Made by a program: the position numbers and the translations under genes
In this document: positions 55,223 to 63,778 of the stretch, in pieces
How positions within the stretch are numbered: the stretch's first letter is position 1
Layout of the letters: each line of letters begins with the position of its first letter
Source of the DNA: CAZWSC01 sp964636385
GTDB lineage: Bacteria; Eisenbacteria; RBG-16-71-46; CAIMUX01
Direction: 5' to 3'
NCBI GenBank assembly: GCA_964636385.1
Contig: CAZWSC010000096.1
Span: forward strand, 62,001 to 126,000
DNA length: 64,000 bases
The notes under the pieces: generated by a model
The model's input: only the letters and a program-made list of their open reading frames with translations
What the model was told of the DNA's origin: nothing
Databases searched by the model: none

Positions 55223-55811
55223 GTCCCATCTCCCTGGCCAGACGGATCAGCGCCCTGCTCACGGCCATTCGCGCAGCATCGGCAGTCGGCTTGCCGAGCA
55301 CCCCGGCCAGCTCCCGGTAGGAGCCGGCCATTTCGAGCCTGGCAACCACCGCTTCCTGCTCCTCCAGGCTCAGTCGTGCCAGCGCCGCTTCGTACCGTTC
55401 GATGGTCTCGCGCCCGACGAGCTCTTCCAGGGGAGACGCCTCCGCAGCCCTGCTCTCCGGCACGTTCTCCAGCGACTGCATCAGGTGCGGCCTTCGAATC
55501 TGGTCCCTGATCCTGTTGAGGAGGACCTGTCGCACGTAGAGCTGGAAGGCACCCTCCCTGTCCGAGCGGAACTGATGTATCCTGCGGATGGTCTGGTAGA
55601 GCGCGTCCTGAACCAGATCGTCGGTCGCCAGCAGATCGCGTGCATACCCGGGGAGCCTGCCCGAGGCCCACCGCTTCATGCGGGGGATGTACCGGCGGCA
55701 GAGAATCTCCATGGCCAGAGGGTCTCCCGCGCGGGCCCTGTCCACGAGGGTCAGGGTCGACTCCAGGTCGGCTCCTGAAGGCTGCTCGCTGTCTGATCGA
55801 GAACCGGGCAT
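55212..55811 (-). CDS. RNA polymerase sigma factor, ECF-like
   Basis: A 199-residue sigma-70 family protein with regions 2 and 4 only. Region 2: GDPLAMEILCRRYIPRMKRWA, DLVQDALYQTIRRIHQF, VRQVLLNRIRDQIRR. Region 4: LSLEEQEAVVARLEMAGSYRELAGVLGKPTADAARMAVSRALIRLA, with the helix-turn-helix. The DQIRRP stretch and overlap with a Ser/Thr kinase suggest the ECF group controlled by phosphorylation. No anti-sigma factor is present, so the kinase may take that role. Promoters it recognises cannot be read from here. An upstream GT2 gene diverges 54 bases away. Confidence 0.88.
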   Translation of the reverse strand: MPGSRSDSEQPSGADLESTLTLVDRARAGDPLAMEILCRRYIPRMKRWASGRLPGYARDLLATDDLVQDALYQTIRRIHQFRSDREGAFQLYVRQVLLNRIRDQIRRPHLMQSLENVPESRAAEASPLEELVGRETIERYEAALARLSLEEQEAVVARLEMAGSYRELAGVLGKPTADAARMAVSRALIRLAREMGHER

Positions 55812-55865
55812 CCTGTCCCCCGCAAGCTCGTCGCATCGCCGGTATGGAGGAAGTGGAACGCACCG

Positions 55866-57017
55866 ATGATACCCTCCTGCTCAATGCGGGTGAAAGGCCT
55901 CCATGGCTCCCTGATCCTGAAGACGGAATCCGCACCTGATTCGAACAGGGTTTGTGGAGGAAGCGGGATCCGGGGGGCAGAACTCGCAGTGCTGCTTCCG
56001 GTTCTCAACGCCGAGGCGACCCTCGCAGACTCGCTGAACAGCCTGCTGTGGCAGACACATCAGGCCTTTCACCTTGTCGCCGTTGACGACGGATCCACGG
56101 ATCGGACCGCGCAGATCCTCGAGGAGTCACGCAGGGAGTGGTCAAGGGAGTCAGGATGCGGGTGGCCCAGGCTGACCATTCTGCGCCACGCCGCCCGCGA
56201 GGGAATCGTGCGGTCTCTGAAAGACGCGGTGGCCGCGGCAGGCGGTGCGGCGATCTTCGCCCGGCACGATGCGGACGACACTTCCCATCCCGAGCGGTTC
56301 GAGCGGCAGATCGCCTGTCTGCGCGACAATCCCGGGGTCGGCCTCGTTGCCGCGGGAGTAGAGACTGTCTCGGACGCTGCGCCTACCGACGGGTGGCTGC
56401 GCTACGAGGCCTGGCTCGACTCCTGCCGCAGTCCCGGGGAGATTGCCGCAAATCTCTGGATCGAAAGCCCCCTTCCACATCCCACCGTCATGATGAGGCG
56501 GACTGCGTACGAAAAGGCCGGCGGCTACCGAAGCATGGGGTGGCCGGAAGACTACGACCTCTGGCTTCGAATGCTGAGGGCCGGAATCTGCATGGCGAAG
56601 CTGCCGGAGCGCCTTGTGAAGTGGCGCGACCATCCGGGGCGGGCATCCAGGACCCTGCCCGAGTACTCCGCGGACCGTTTCCTGGCGTGCAAGGCTCATC
56701 ACCTCACGGGATACCTGGGCGGCCGGCCGGCGATTGTATGGGGAGCGGGCAGGGACGGCAGAAGGGCTGCACGCGCCCTGCTGGATCAGGGTCAGGGGAT
56801 CGAAGGCTTCCTCGATATCGACCCGCACAAGATCGGCAGGACCGGATACGGGCGGCCGATCTTCCCGGCGGAATCCTGGGTTGAGGAGAACCGGGAAAGG
56901 GTGGACCGGCCGATCGTGCTCGTATCGGTTGGAACCTCGGGCGCACGCGGGCTAATCAGGGCCAGGCTTGCCGAAGCAGGCTATCGGGAAGGCCCGGACT
57001 TCCTCTGCATGGCGTGA
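55866..57017 (+). CDS. GT2 glycosyltransferase with C-terminal Rossmann (PglD-N-like) domain
   Basis: A 383-residue protein. The first part is a family 2 glycosyltransferase (AVLLPVLNAEATLADSLNSLL, VDDGSTDRTAQIL, ARHDADDTSHPERFE with the DXD, and HPTVMMRRTAYEKAGGY, WPEDYDLWLRM). From about 290, YLGGRPAIVWGAGRDGRRAARALLDQG and GFLDIDPHKIGRTGYGRPI form a nucleotide-binding Rossmann segment like the N-terminal domain of sugar acyltransferases. ATG 55866 leaves about 40 residues before the catalytic domain and there is no convincing ribosome site, so the start is uncertain. It probably acts in surface glycan synthesis. Confidence 0.82.
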   Translation: MIPSCSMRVKGLHGSLILKTESAPDSNRVCGGSGIRGAELAVLLPVLNAEATLADSLNSLLWQTHQAFHLVAVDDGSTDRTAQILEESRREWSRESGCGWPRLTILRHAAREGIVRSLKDAVAAAGGAAIFARHDADDTSHPERFERQIACLRDNPGVGLVAAGVETVSDAAPTDGWLRYEAWLDSCRSPGEIAANLWIESPLPHPTVMMRRTAYEKAGGYRSMGWPEDYDLWLRMLRAGICMAKLPERLVKWRDHPGRASRTLPEYSADRFLACKAHHLTGYLGGRPAIVWGAGRDGRRAARALLDQGQGIEGFLDIDPHKIGRTGYGRPIFPAESWVEENRERVDRPIVLVSVGTSGARGLIRARLAEAGYREGPDFLCMA

Positions 57018-57037
57018 GCCCTGTCGGGCGAACCCGG

Positions 57038-58108
57038 TCAGCTGATGTGTCCGTTCTCCCGCAGCCACTGAAGCGCGTCACGTATCGCCTCGTCCACCGG
57101 TGTCGCCGGCATCCCGAGTTCACGGCGCGCCTTGCCGTTGTCCATCGGATGGCTGTGCCGCATCATCTGCACCGTGCTCAACGGGATCATCGGCCATGGA
57201 CGACGCGCGAGGAGATTCAGGGCCTCCGAGCACCATGCGATAGTCTCGGCAAGCGGAAGCGGAAACACGAGGCGGGGCGGAGCCGTCCCGCATGCCTTCG
57301 AGACGCGTGTGAGGAACTCCCTGATGCTCATGTTCTCTCCGCCCAGGATGTACCTCTCGCCGATCCGGCCGAGATCCGCCGCTGCCGCCAGCGCCTCGCC
57401 CACATCCCGCGTGGCCACCACATTCGCATCCCCCGGGAAGTAGAGGGGAACGCCGCGCCGCGCCGCGGCGATCAGGAGCTGTCCTGTGGTTGGGGCGGCG
57501 TCATTGGTGTCGATGCACAGCGACGGGTTGCCGACTACGACGGGAAGCCCGGCCCGGCATGCCTGCAGGGCCTCGTCCTCCATGGCCTCCTTCATGTGGA
57601 AGTATGGAGACGATGCCGGAGGCGATGGATGACGGTCCTCCTCCGTGGCCAGATCTTGCCCCGAACCGGGCGGGCCGACTGTTGTCAGGCTGCTGACGTA
57701 CACGATCCGCTTCAGCCCGTTGCGGCCTGCCAGGTCCCGCAGGGAAGGCCAGGCGCGAGGGCCCGAGATCGCGGCCTCGTCGACCATGTCCTTGTCCATG
57801 AAGGAGCGGGCGATCGAAAGGACTCCAGCCAGACCTGATCTTGCCCTTTCGGCCTGCCTGGCCCTGTGGAAGTGGGTCCGTGGATATGGAGCAGCGCAGT
57901 GGAAGAGGAGATCGCATCCCTCAAGGGCACGCCGAATCGACTCAGGATCCCGGAGATCTCCCTCCAACATTTCCGCGGTCAGGTGGGGGATGTTGCGACT
58001 TCTGCTGCCGGGGCGCACGAGCACGCGGACGTCTACGCCCCTGCGCTGCAGGGCGCGGACCGTGTGGAACCCGATCATCCCGGTTCCGCCCAGGACGAGG
58101 GCGCGCAT
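57038..58108 (-). CDS. NAD(P)-dependent epimerase/dehydratase (extended SDR)
   Basis: A 356-residue extended short-chain dehydrogenase. The dinucleotide loop GGTGMIG is at residues 7-13, the SSL catalytic serine region is at 139-141, and the YXXXK pair is Y169/K173. GDLRDPESIRRALEGCDLLFHCAA, and a C-terminal NGKARRELGMPATPVDEAI, resemble dihydroflavonol reductase/HpnA-like sugar or lipid enzymes; the substrate is unknown. ATG 58108 is chosen because the conserved fold begins there; the frame is open upstream and could start at GTG 58192 or TTG 58186 next to the radical SAM stop. It is downstream of that gene on the same strand. Confidence 0.85.
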   Translation of the reverse strand: MRALVLGGTGMIGFHTVRALQRRGVDVRVLVRPGSRSRNIPHLTAEMLEGDLRDPESIRRALEGCDLLFHCAAPYPRTHFHRARQAERARSGLAGVLSIARSFMDKDMVDEAAISGPRAWPSLRDLAGRNGLKRIVYVSSLTTVGPPGSGQDLATEEDRHPSPPASSPYFHMKEAMEDEALQACRAGLPVVVGNPSLCIDTNDAAPTTGQLLIAAARRGVPLYFPGDANVVATRDVGEALAAAADLGRIGERYILGGENMSIREFLTRVSKACGTAPPRLVFPLPLAETIAWCSEALNLLARRPWPMIPLSTVQMMRHSHPMDNGKARRELGMPATPVDEAIRDALQWLRENGHIS

Positions 58109-58182
58109 GCGGTCCCAGGGGGCGGTTTCCGGAGGAGGCTCCGGGAGGAGATCCGGCTTCCGGCTTCTGTCGGCAGGCGTCT

Positions 58183-59358
58183 TCAACTCCACACCCCGGC
58201 GATCGCCTCCCCGCAGGTGTCGCAGCACCCGTCCTTCAGGCTGTTCCTGATGATCCGGAATCCGCGCCTCTCGATAACCTCGCGGCCGCAGGAGTGACAT
58301 ATGGTGTTCTCCGCGAGACCGGGCACGTTCCCGACATAGACATGCCGGATTCCCGCTCCGCGCGCAATCTCCCTTGCCTGTGAAAGCACCTCCGCGGGAG
58401 TCTGAGGCAGGTGGACCAGCTTGTACCGGGGTGTGAACCTGGAGAAGTGCAGGGGCGTGTCGGGGCCGAGCGACTCGACGAACCATCCGCACATCCGGCG
58501 GATCATCTCCATGTCGTCCGTCCAAGTCGGTACGATGAGGTTGATCACCTCGAGCCAGACCCCGGCCTTCTTCAGGGCTGTGAGGGTGTCGAGCACCGGC
58601 TGGAGGGAGGCGCCGTTCAACTCCCTGTATATCCTGTCGTCAAAGCCCTTCAGGTTCATCGAGGCGCCGTGGATCGCCTTCGCGACGCGGGCGAGGGGCT
58701 CCGGGTTAATGTAGGCCGCGCTCACCCAGACATTGCGCACCCCCTGGGACTGCGCGAGTTCGGATGTGTCCAGGGCATACTCGTAGTATGCGTTCGGCTC
58801 GGAGTATGTGTAGGAGATCGAGGGGCAGTTGTACCGCCGGGCACCGGCGACCACCTCGGCGGGCGGCAGGTCATAGTTGCGCGTCTCCAGTGGCGATGCC
58901 TGGGAGATCTCCCAGTTCTGGCAGTTCAGGCAGCGCATGTTGCAGCCCGCGGCTGCCAGGGAGAAGGTCAGCGTTGAGGGGAGGAAGTGCATCAGCGGCT
59001 TCTTCTCTACCGGGTCCACGTGTACGGCGCAGGGATTGCCGTAGGCAAAGGTGTAGTGGCGGCCGTCCAGGTTGACCTTCGATCTGCAGAAGCCGGTCGC
59101 GCCCGGCGGAAGCCGGCATTCGTGCGGGCAGGTCGTGCAGTGGATGCGCCCGTTCTCGAGGCGCTCGTACCAGTAGGCCTCCCGAACGTGAGGGTTGCCG
59201 GGGGAGAGGTCTGATGCGCGGCGCACGGCCTTGCGCTCCTGGACTGCCCCCGTGCCCGGAGCGGTGTCCTGGCCGCGGGCGGCAGTCCCCAGGAGCATCC
59301 CGCACAGAGCGCAGCTCGACATGGCGAGAAACTGCCTGCGTTCCACGGGGTCGCTCAC
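58183..59358 (-). CDS. AmrS-like radical SAM protein with Tat-type signal
   Basis: A 391-residue radical SAM enzyme of the AmmeMemoRadiSam AmrS/PFL-activase-like family. The SAM cluster motif is C139, C143, C146 (CNMRCLNC), preceded by the family cysteine group C74, C77, C81 and C91 and followed by CHSC and CDTC near the C-terminus. The N-terminus carries VERRQFLAMSSCALCGMLLG, a twin-arginine motif followed by a hydrophobic segment, which is unusual for a radical SAM enzyme. AMMECR1 and Memo partners are absent here. It is 7 bases after the spermidine-synthase-like gene, so co-transcription is near certain. Confidence 0.88.
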   Translation of the reverse strand: MSDPVERRQFLAMSSCALCGMLLGTAARGQDTAPGTGAVQERKAVRRASDLSPGNPHVREAYWYERLENGRIHCTTCPHECRLPPGATGFCRSKVNLDGRHYTFAYGNPCAVHVDPVEKKPLMHFLPSTLTFSLAAAGCNMRCLNCQNWEISQASPLETRNYDLPPAEVVAGARRYNCPSISYTYSEPNAYYEYALDTSELAQSQGVRNVWVSAAYINPEPLARVAKAIHGASMNLKGFDDRIYRELNGASLQPVLDTLTALKKAGVWLEVINLIVPTWTDDMEMIRRMCGWFVESLGPDTPLHFSRFTPRYKLVHLPQTPAEVLSQAREIARGAGIRHVYVGNVPGLAENTICHSCGREVIERRGFRIIRNSLKDGCCDTCGEAIAGVWS

Positions 59359-59365
59359 TCGATCC

Positions 59366-61711
59366 TCACTTCCTCATCCATGCCAGGAGGGATGCAGCCT
59401 TCACTGCGACGACTGCAGCTGTCACCCCGGCCACCCCGAAGTGGGGCAGCAGCAGGAGCCCTGCTGCGATGGTACCAGATGCCGCTCCGGCCAGGTCGGC
59501 AAGGTACAGGCCTGCGACAAGGGAGCCGGCGCGCCCGGATTCGTGCTCCCGTCCGTGATCCAGCTCCGTCGATTTTCCGACACTCCGCGCCCCCTTTGAG
59601 GCCCCGGCGGATGCAGTCTTAAGTCCACTGGGTCTCGCGCGGGAAGCTTCCACCATCCCTGCCGCTGCAAACTGCGCGCCCGCAGCCATTGCCAGGCACA
59701 GGACCAGGCCGGGCAGGGCCCAGTCCGCCAGAAGACGCACCGAACGCACGTCCGGCATCCGGGTGCCCAGGTGCGCCAGACCGATGAGGGCGAACGCCCC
59801 GAGGATGATGACCGTGTCGGCCTGCCTGATCCTCCTCCAGGCTCCTTCCGGCCGCAGCCGGATCCAATGCGATCCCACCGCGACCCCGATCAGGAAGAGG
59901 GTCACGAACAGGGACAGCCGGAGATAGAGATTACCCACCAGGATCTGGTAGATCAGGAGGGCCTCGAGCTGCAGGGCCATCGTTGAGAAGCCGGTGGATC
60001 CCACGATCCAACCGGATCGGTTCCGCCTCATCGCGAAGACGGCGGCGATCAGAAAGCCCGCACCCAGAATCCACGAGATTTCCCGGTTGCCCGCCGTGAT
60101 GCGTGCGTGCAGACGCAGAAGTGCCTCGAACGCCTTCGGCGACAGGTCCCTGTTCGGCCTGGCGAGCCCGGGTCCGCCATCAGCTGCAGAGCCGTCATCC
60201 GGCAGAGGCATCAGCTGTCCCGGGGCCGTCCTCCCCTTCAGCAGGGCAGTCAGCTGATCCCGCCTGAACGGGTCGCTGTGCTCCGGCCAGTCGTAATCCA
60301 GGAGGCGCACAGTGCCGATTCCCCGCTCTTCCAGAATCGCCTCGAGGTCCAGATCCACAGGCCGGTCGGAGGCCAGGTAAATGTGCGTCTCTCCGGGCAG
60401 AACCTCCACATGATCGAAGGTGCTGCGCAGGGCGGAGTAGATGGTGCGCTGCAGCGCGATCTGCTCCGGCCCCAGGTAGTTCGGCGATGCCGGGAATGGG
60501 AAGGAGAAGACGCCGCCATGCCTCAGGGCGCGTCGGACTTCGCCGAAGAACTCGAGCGAGTAGTAGCGATTCCCCTGCATCGTGCGTGGAGCAGGCATGT
60601 AGACAAGGATCGCGTCATATTCCGATCGCTGCCCCTTCAGGAACAGCCGGCCGTCACCGGCCAGCGCCAGCACCTCGGCGGCCGATCCGGCGGACCCTTC
60701 CCACGCGATTGCGCTGTTCCCTGACGGCTCAAGCCCGCCGAGCCGCAGCACGGCCGGGTCGAGCTCGATGTAGTCAATCCGTTCCGGGCTGTGTTTGACA
60801 GCCTCCTCAAGTCCACCGAAAACGCCTCCGCCGACAAGGAGTACCCTGGCCCCCTCGGAGACCTGTGCAAGAGCGGGATGTATACGTGCCTCGGCGGACA
60901 GGTCGCCCGAGCTGTAGACCGGTACTGCATCCTGGAAGACCGTGATCTGATCACCGGACCTCGTGACCGCGAGTTCAGCGAATGGCGTGTTGCCCCTCTC
61001 CAGGATCGTCTGTCCAGGGTAGCGCCATGCCGCCGTGCGCGAGTCAACCTCCCCGGCCATGCACAGCCCCAGAGCGGCTGCTGCGGGAAGGGCAATCCGC
61101 ACGCCAGCAGGCCAGGAGGTGGCCAGAACTGGAACCACTGCCAGGTTCAGCCAGCCGAAGATGGCGAGCACCCACCCGTGAGGGAGCAGGTGAACCAGTA
61201 CCAGGCTGAAGACCACCCCCCCGATGGCGTCCCCGGTGCTGTCCAGGGCGTAGACACGCCGGGAAGCGTGGGCCGGGTGCGCACAAGTCTCCTCCGCCCA
61301 CATCCTGCCGGCCAGGGGGATGATCGCACCTGCCACGAATCCAGCCGGGAGGAACAGGAGTGCAGAGGTTCCCAGGGCCGCGGGCAGGCCCAGCATCTGG
61401 CCGCGTACGCCGAGGATCATGGGCGACGCCCGAACCATTCCGAGCAGAAGCAGGGGGAGCAGACCGGCCGCCAGGTGCAGCCAGGGAATGACCGACCTGG
61501 CTTGGGCACGGCGGAAGACCAGGGCCCCAGCAGTGCTACCGGCTCCTGACAGGAGCAGCCAGATGCCCAGCGCTGTGCCGGTGATCAGCTCGTTACCGCC
61601 GAAAACCGACATGAGCTCCCGCAGCAGCACGAGCTGTGCAGCGGCTGAGCCGGCGCCCAGGATAAGCAGGGAGGCTCCCAACCGCCCGACTGGTCGGTGC
61701 GTGCGATCCAT
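59366..61711 (-). CDS. Polytopic spermidine-synthase-like protein (membrane/SpeE fusion)
   Basis: A 781-residue membrane protein. Residues 1-215 form about seven helices (LLILGAGSAAAQLVLLRELMSVFGGNELITGTALGIWLLLSG), residues about 285-490 a spermidine-synthase-like Rossmann domain with VLLVGGGVFGG and YIELDPAV, and 530-781 a second group of about seven helices. In the catalytic segment the usual PDP-type aspartate is missing: it reads YMPAP at 371-375, followed by TMQGNRYYSLEFF, so aminopropyl transfer may be lost or altered. Related membrane proteins of unknown role are found in deltaproteobacteria. The start is ATG 61711 (GGAGG nine bases before), with ATG 61717 possible. It is 7 bases upstream of the AmrS-like gene. 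Confidence 0.85.
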   Translation of the reverse strand: MDRTHRPVGRLGASLLILGAGSAAAQLVLLRELMSVFGGNELITGTALGIWLLLSGAGSTAGALVFRRAQARSVIPWLHLAAGLLPLLLLGMVRASPMILGVRGQMLGLPAALGTSALLFLPAGFVAGAIIPLAGRMWAEETCAHPAHASRRVYALDSTGDAIGGVVFSLVLVHLLPHGWVLAIFGWLNLAVVPVLATSWPAGVRIALPAAAALGLCMAGEVDSRTAAWRYPGQTILERGNTPFAELAVTRSGDQITVFQDAVPVYSSGDLSAEARIHPALAQVSEGARVLLVGGGVFGGLEEAVKHSPERIDYIELDPAVLRLGGLEPSGNSAIAWEGSAGSAAEVLALAGDGRLFLKGQRSEYDAILVYMPAPRTMQGNRYYSLEFFGEVRRALRHGGVFSFPFPASPNYLGPEQIALQRTIYSALRSTFDHVEVLPGETHIYLASDRPVDLDLEAILEERGIGTVRLLDYDWPEHSDPFRRDQLTALLKGRTAPGQLMPLPDDGSAADGGPGLARPNRDLSPKAFEALLRLHARITAGNREISWILGAGFLIAAVFAMRRNRSGWIVGSTGFSTMALQLEALLIYQILVGNLYLRLSLFVTLFLIGVAVGSHWIRLRPEGAWRRIRQADTVIILGAFALIGLAHLGTRMPDVRSVRLLADWALPGLVLCLAMAAGAQFAAAGMVEASRARPSGLKTASAGASKGARSVGKSTELDHGREHESGRAGSLVAGLYLADLAGAASGTIAAGLLLLPHFGVAGVTAAVVAVKAASLLAWMRK

Positions 61712-61775
61712 CGCCATCGGCCTCCGGACAGGAGGGGCGCGGGCCGGAGCGGTTGTCCCGCCCCGGCCTGGCCTG

Positions 61776-63482
61776 CTACTGCACGAGGATGAGTTTCTGC
61801 GAGCCGGCTTCCCTGCCGTCAAGCACGATGCGGACGAAGTAGAGACCCCCAGCCAGTCGGTTGCCGGCATCGTCGACCGCATCGAGCGCCAGCGTCGAAG
61901 CACCTGTACGCACCGGGCGCTCTGCGTGACCCGCTACCCGTCGGCCGGCAGCGTTGTAGATCTCGATTCCGACCGAAGCATCGCGCTCCAGGGAGAGCTG
62001 AACCTGGAACCCGCCCACTGCCGGATTCGGCGTCAGGACGGCAGGCGCATACATTGCACCACGGCCGCCTGGCTCATCCACGGAGGCGGTGTCGAACGGA
62101 TCGTAGCCGTCGAGAACGAGTGCTCCGGTCCCCTGCGGGTCGAGCCAGTGGCGCAGCTGGTTCGAGGAGGATCCCCCCCCATTCCAGGAGCGGGACAGCC
62201 TGCCGTACCAGTCGGACGTGATCGAGGAGCAGGATGCATCCCCGCCGTGAAGCTGACCGACCACGCGCTTGTTCTCATCCCAGATCCCCGAACCTGAGGA
62301 GCCGGGCTCTGTCGTGCCGACCTCCCAGTCGTCGACCCTCCAGTGGGATCCGTCACCGGGAACCGAGTAGCCCAGGTAGCTCGTGACGGTGAGTGGATCG
62401 TAGTTGAAGCTGATCGCCTTCTCGTCGCACCCCGGGTGGTGAATGGCGGTGCACTCCTGGGGGTTGTGCGATTCCCTGGCGTCCCATCCGGAGTAGTAGA
62501 CGTTGAACGCTTCGTCGGGCTCCTGGTTGAGCTCGATCAGGCAGAAGTCCGCGGTGGACCAGCTGGCCCGGAAGGTCGTGCCAAGCTGGCTCTGTGAAAG
62601 AGAGCCTCCGTTGAGCATGCCGCAGACGGGCGACTCGTAGTTCCAGTAGACACGCACGCTGCCGGCATTGCTGCTGTTGATGCCGCAGTGCCGGGCGGTA
62701 AGGAAGTAGTGAGGCGGACTCCCATCGTGCCCGTGGCTGTTCAACAACTGCCCGCTGCATGTCCACGAACCCTGCCTGGTGTAGACGCCGACAGAGCGGA
62801 TCTCATCACGCCACGGATCCCCTTCGGGGCAGATGACGTCGATGTTGCACCACCCCTGGCGGAGGTTCCGCTCCAGAACCTGCAGGAAGTCGCGGTAGTC
62901 GTGTGAAACCTGGGTGATCGTGAAGTCCGGTTCGTCCGTGGCGCCAGCCGGGACCCGCACCTCGGCGACTATCTCCTCTCCGGGGATGACGGGCGACCAG
63001 AAGCCCACACCCTCCACGGCATCGGCTGCGACGAAGGGACCTGCGAAGTCGGTCAGGTCGGCCGGATACAGATGGAGCGTGGCGCCTTCGGGGAGGTCCA
63101 TCGGGTCTACCGCCAGGTTGATCGAGTAGGCGCCGCTGGAGAGAATCCGCAGGCGCCAGAGCCGCGATCCGTCCTCGAGCACCTCCCAGGTGCCGTAGGA
63201 TGACGGGCTGAGGGCTGTCTCGATCGGCACGGCGAATCTGAGGGCTTTGTCGAAGGTGGATGCTGTCCTCTCCTCGTCCTCCCGGATGTGCCTGTCTGCG
63301 TCAACGACTGGAGCTACCCACAGATCGACCCGGGACAGATCCTGGATTTGGGTGCCGAATCCTGCAGGAGGTTCTGCGGCATGGAGTTCCGCCGTTAACA
63401 CCATCATCGGGATCGCCAGGACGGCGGCAGCCACTATGGTAAGGAGTGCCTGGGGTACTCTAGGCAGAGGGGTCGGGGTCAT
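61776..63482 (-). CDS. Secreted trypsin-like protease with C-terminal sorting domain
   Basis: A 568-residue exported S1-type serine protease. A signal peptide (residues 10-36) is followed by an N-terminal domain (about 40-210) and a lysyl-endopeptidase-like catalytic domain with H265 (TARHC), D312 (TADFC) and S396 (PGSSGSG), several cysteines and a WLDPQGTG turn at its end. The last 85 residues (LTPNPAVGGFQVQLSLERDA, VGIEIYNAAGRRVAGH, LAGGLYFVRI, ending KLILVQ) are a type IX-like C-terminal sorting/FlgD-like domain. It has its own promoter. Cleavage after lysine is inferred from family only. Confidence 0.9.
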   Translation of the reverse strand: MTPTPLPRVPQALLTIVAAAVLAIPMMVLTAELHAAEPPAGFGTQIQDLSRVDLWVAPVVDADRHIREDEERTASTFDKALRFAVPIETALSPSSYGTWEVLEDGSRLWRLRILSSGAYSINLAVDPMDLPEGATLHLYPADLTDFAGPFVAADAVEGVGFWSPVIPGEEIVAEVRVPAGATDEPDFTITQVSHDYRDFLQVLERNLRQGWCNIDVICPEGDPWRDEIRSVGVYTRQGSWTCSGQLLNSHGHDGSPPHYFLTARHCGINSSNAGSVRVYWNYESPVCGMLNGGSLSQSQLGTTFRASWSTADFCLIELNQEPDEAFNVYYSGWDARESHNPQECTAIHHPGCDEKAISFNYDPLTVTSYLGYSVPGDGSHWRVDDWEVGTTEPGSSGSGIWDENKRVVGQLHGGDASCSSITSDWYGRLSRSWNGGGSSSNQLRHWLDPQGTGALVLDGYDPFDTASVDEPGGRGAMYAPAVLTPNPAVGGFQVQLSLERDASVGIEIYNAAGRRVAGHAERPVRTGASTLALDAVDDAGNRLAGGLYFVRIVLDGREAGSQKLILVQ

Positions 63483-63629
63483 TGGTTCTTCTCTCCCATG
63501 AGGGGGTTGGCCTTGCAGCCCCCGATGTGGCTCGGCAGGGAGCCGGGTTCATGGCAGCACAGCCCTGGAGATCCCTGCTGCAATAGGGGTAGGCAGGAGA
63601 AATGCGTGCCGGTTCAGATCTACCTTCCG

Positions 63630-63658
63630 ATTATACCGGAATGGTGGGTGGTTGAGAA
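63630..63658 (-). promoter_or_regulatory. Promoter of the trypsin-like protease gene
   Basis: Minus-strand TTCTCA (63658-63653), a 17-base spacer and a consensus TATAAT (63635-63630). Confidence 0.55.
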
Positions 63659-63691
63659 GGGCTCCGGCAGTCGGTACAGGTCTAGTTGCTC

Positions 63692-63721
63692 TTGACTATG
63701 CCGCTTCATCGCGCATTATGG
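63692..63721 (+). promoter_or_regulatory. Candidate promoter of the right-edge gene
   Basis: TTGACT (63692-63697), an 18-base spacer and TTATGG (63716-63721), about 58 bases before the ATG of the DUF948-like gene. Confidence 0.4.
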
Positions 63722-63778
63722 TCTTCACTTGGGAGTGAACCGGTCAACGCCAGGGACGGAACGGAAGGAACCAAACCG

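Larger units (their letters stand above)
63483..63778. other. Divergent intergenic region with two promoters
   Basis: About 300 bases between the secreted protease and the right-edge gene. Apart from the two promoters listed separately no gene or RNA structure was recognised. The protease mRNA leader would be about 140 bases long. Confidence 0.4.
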
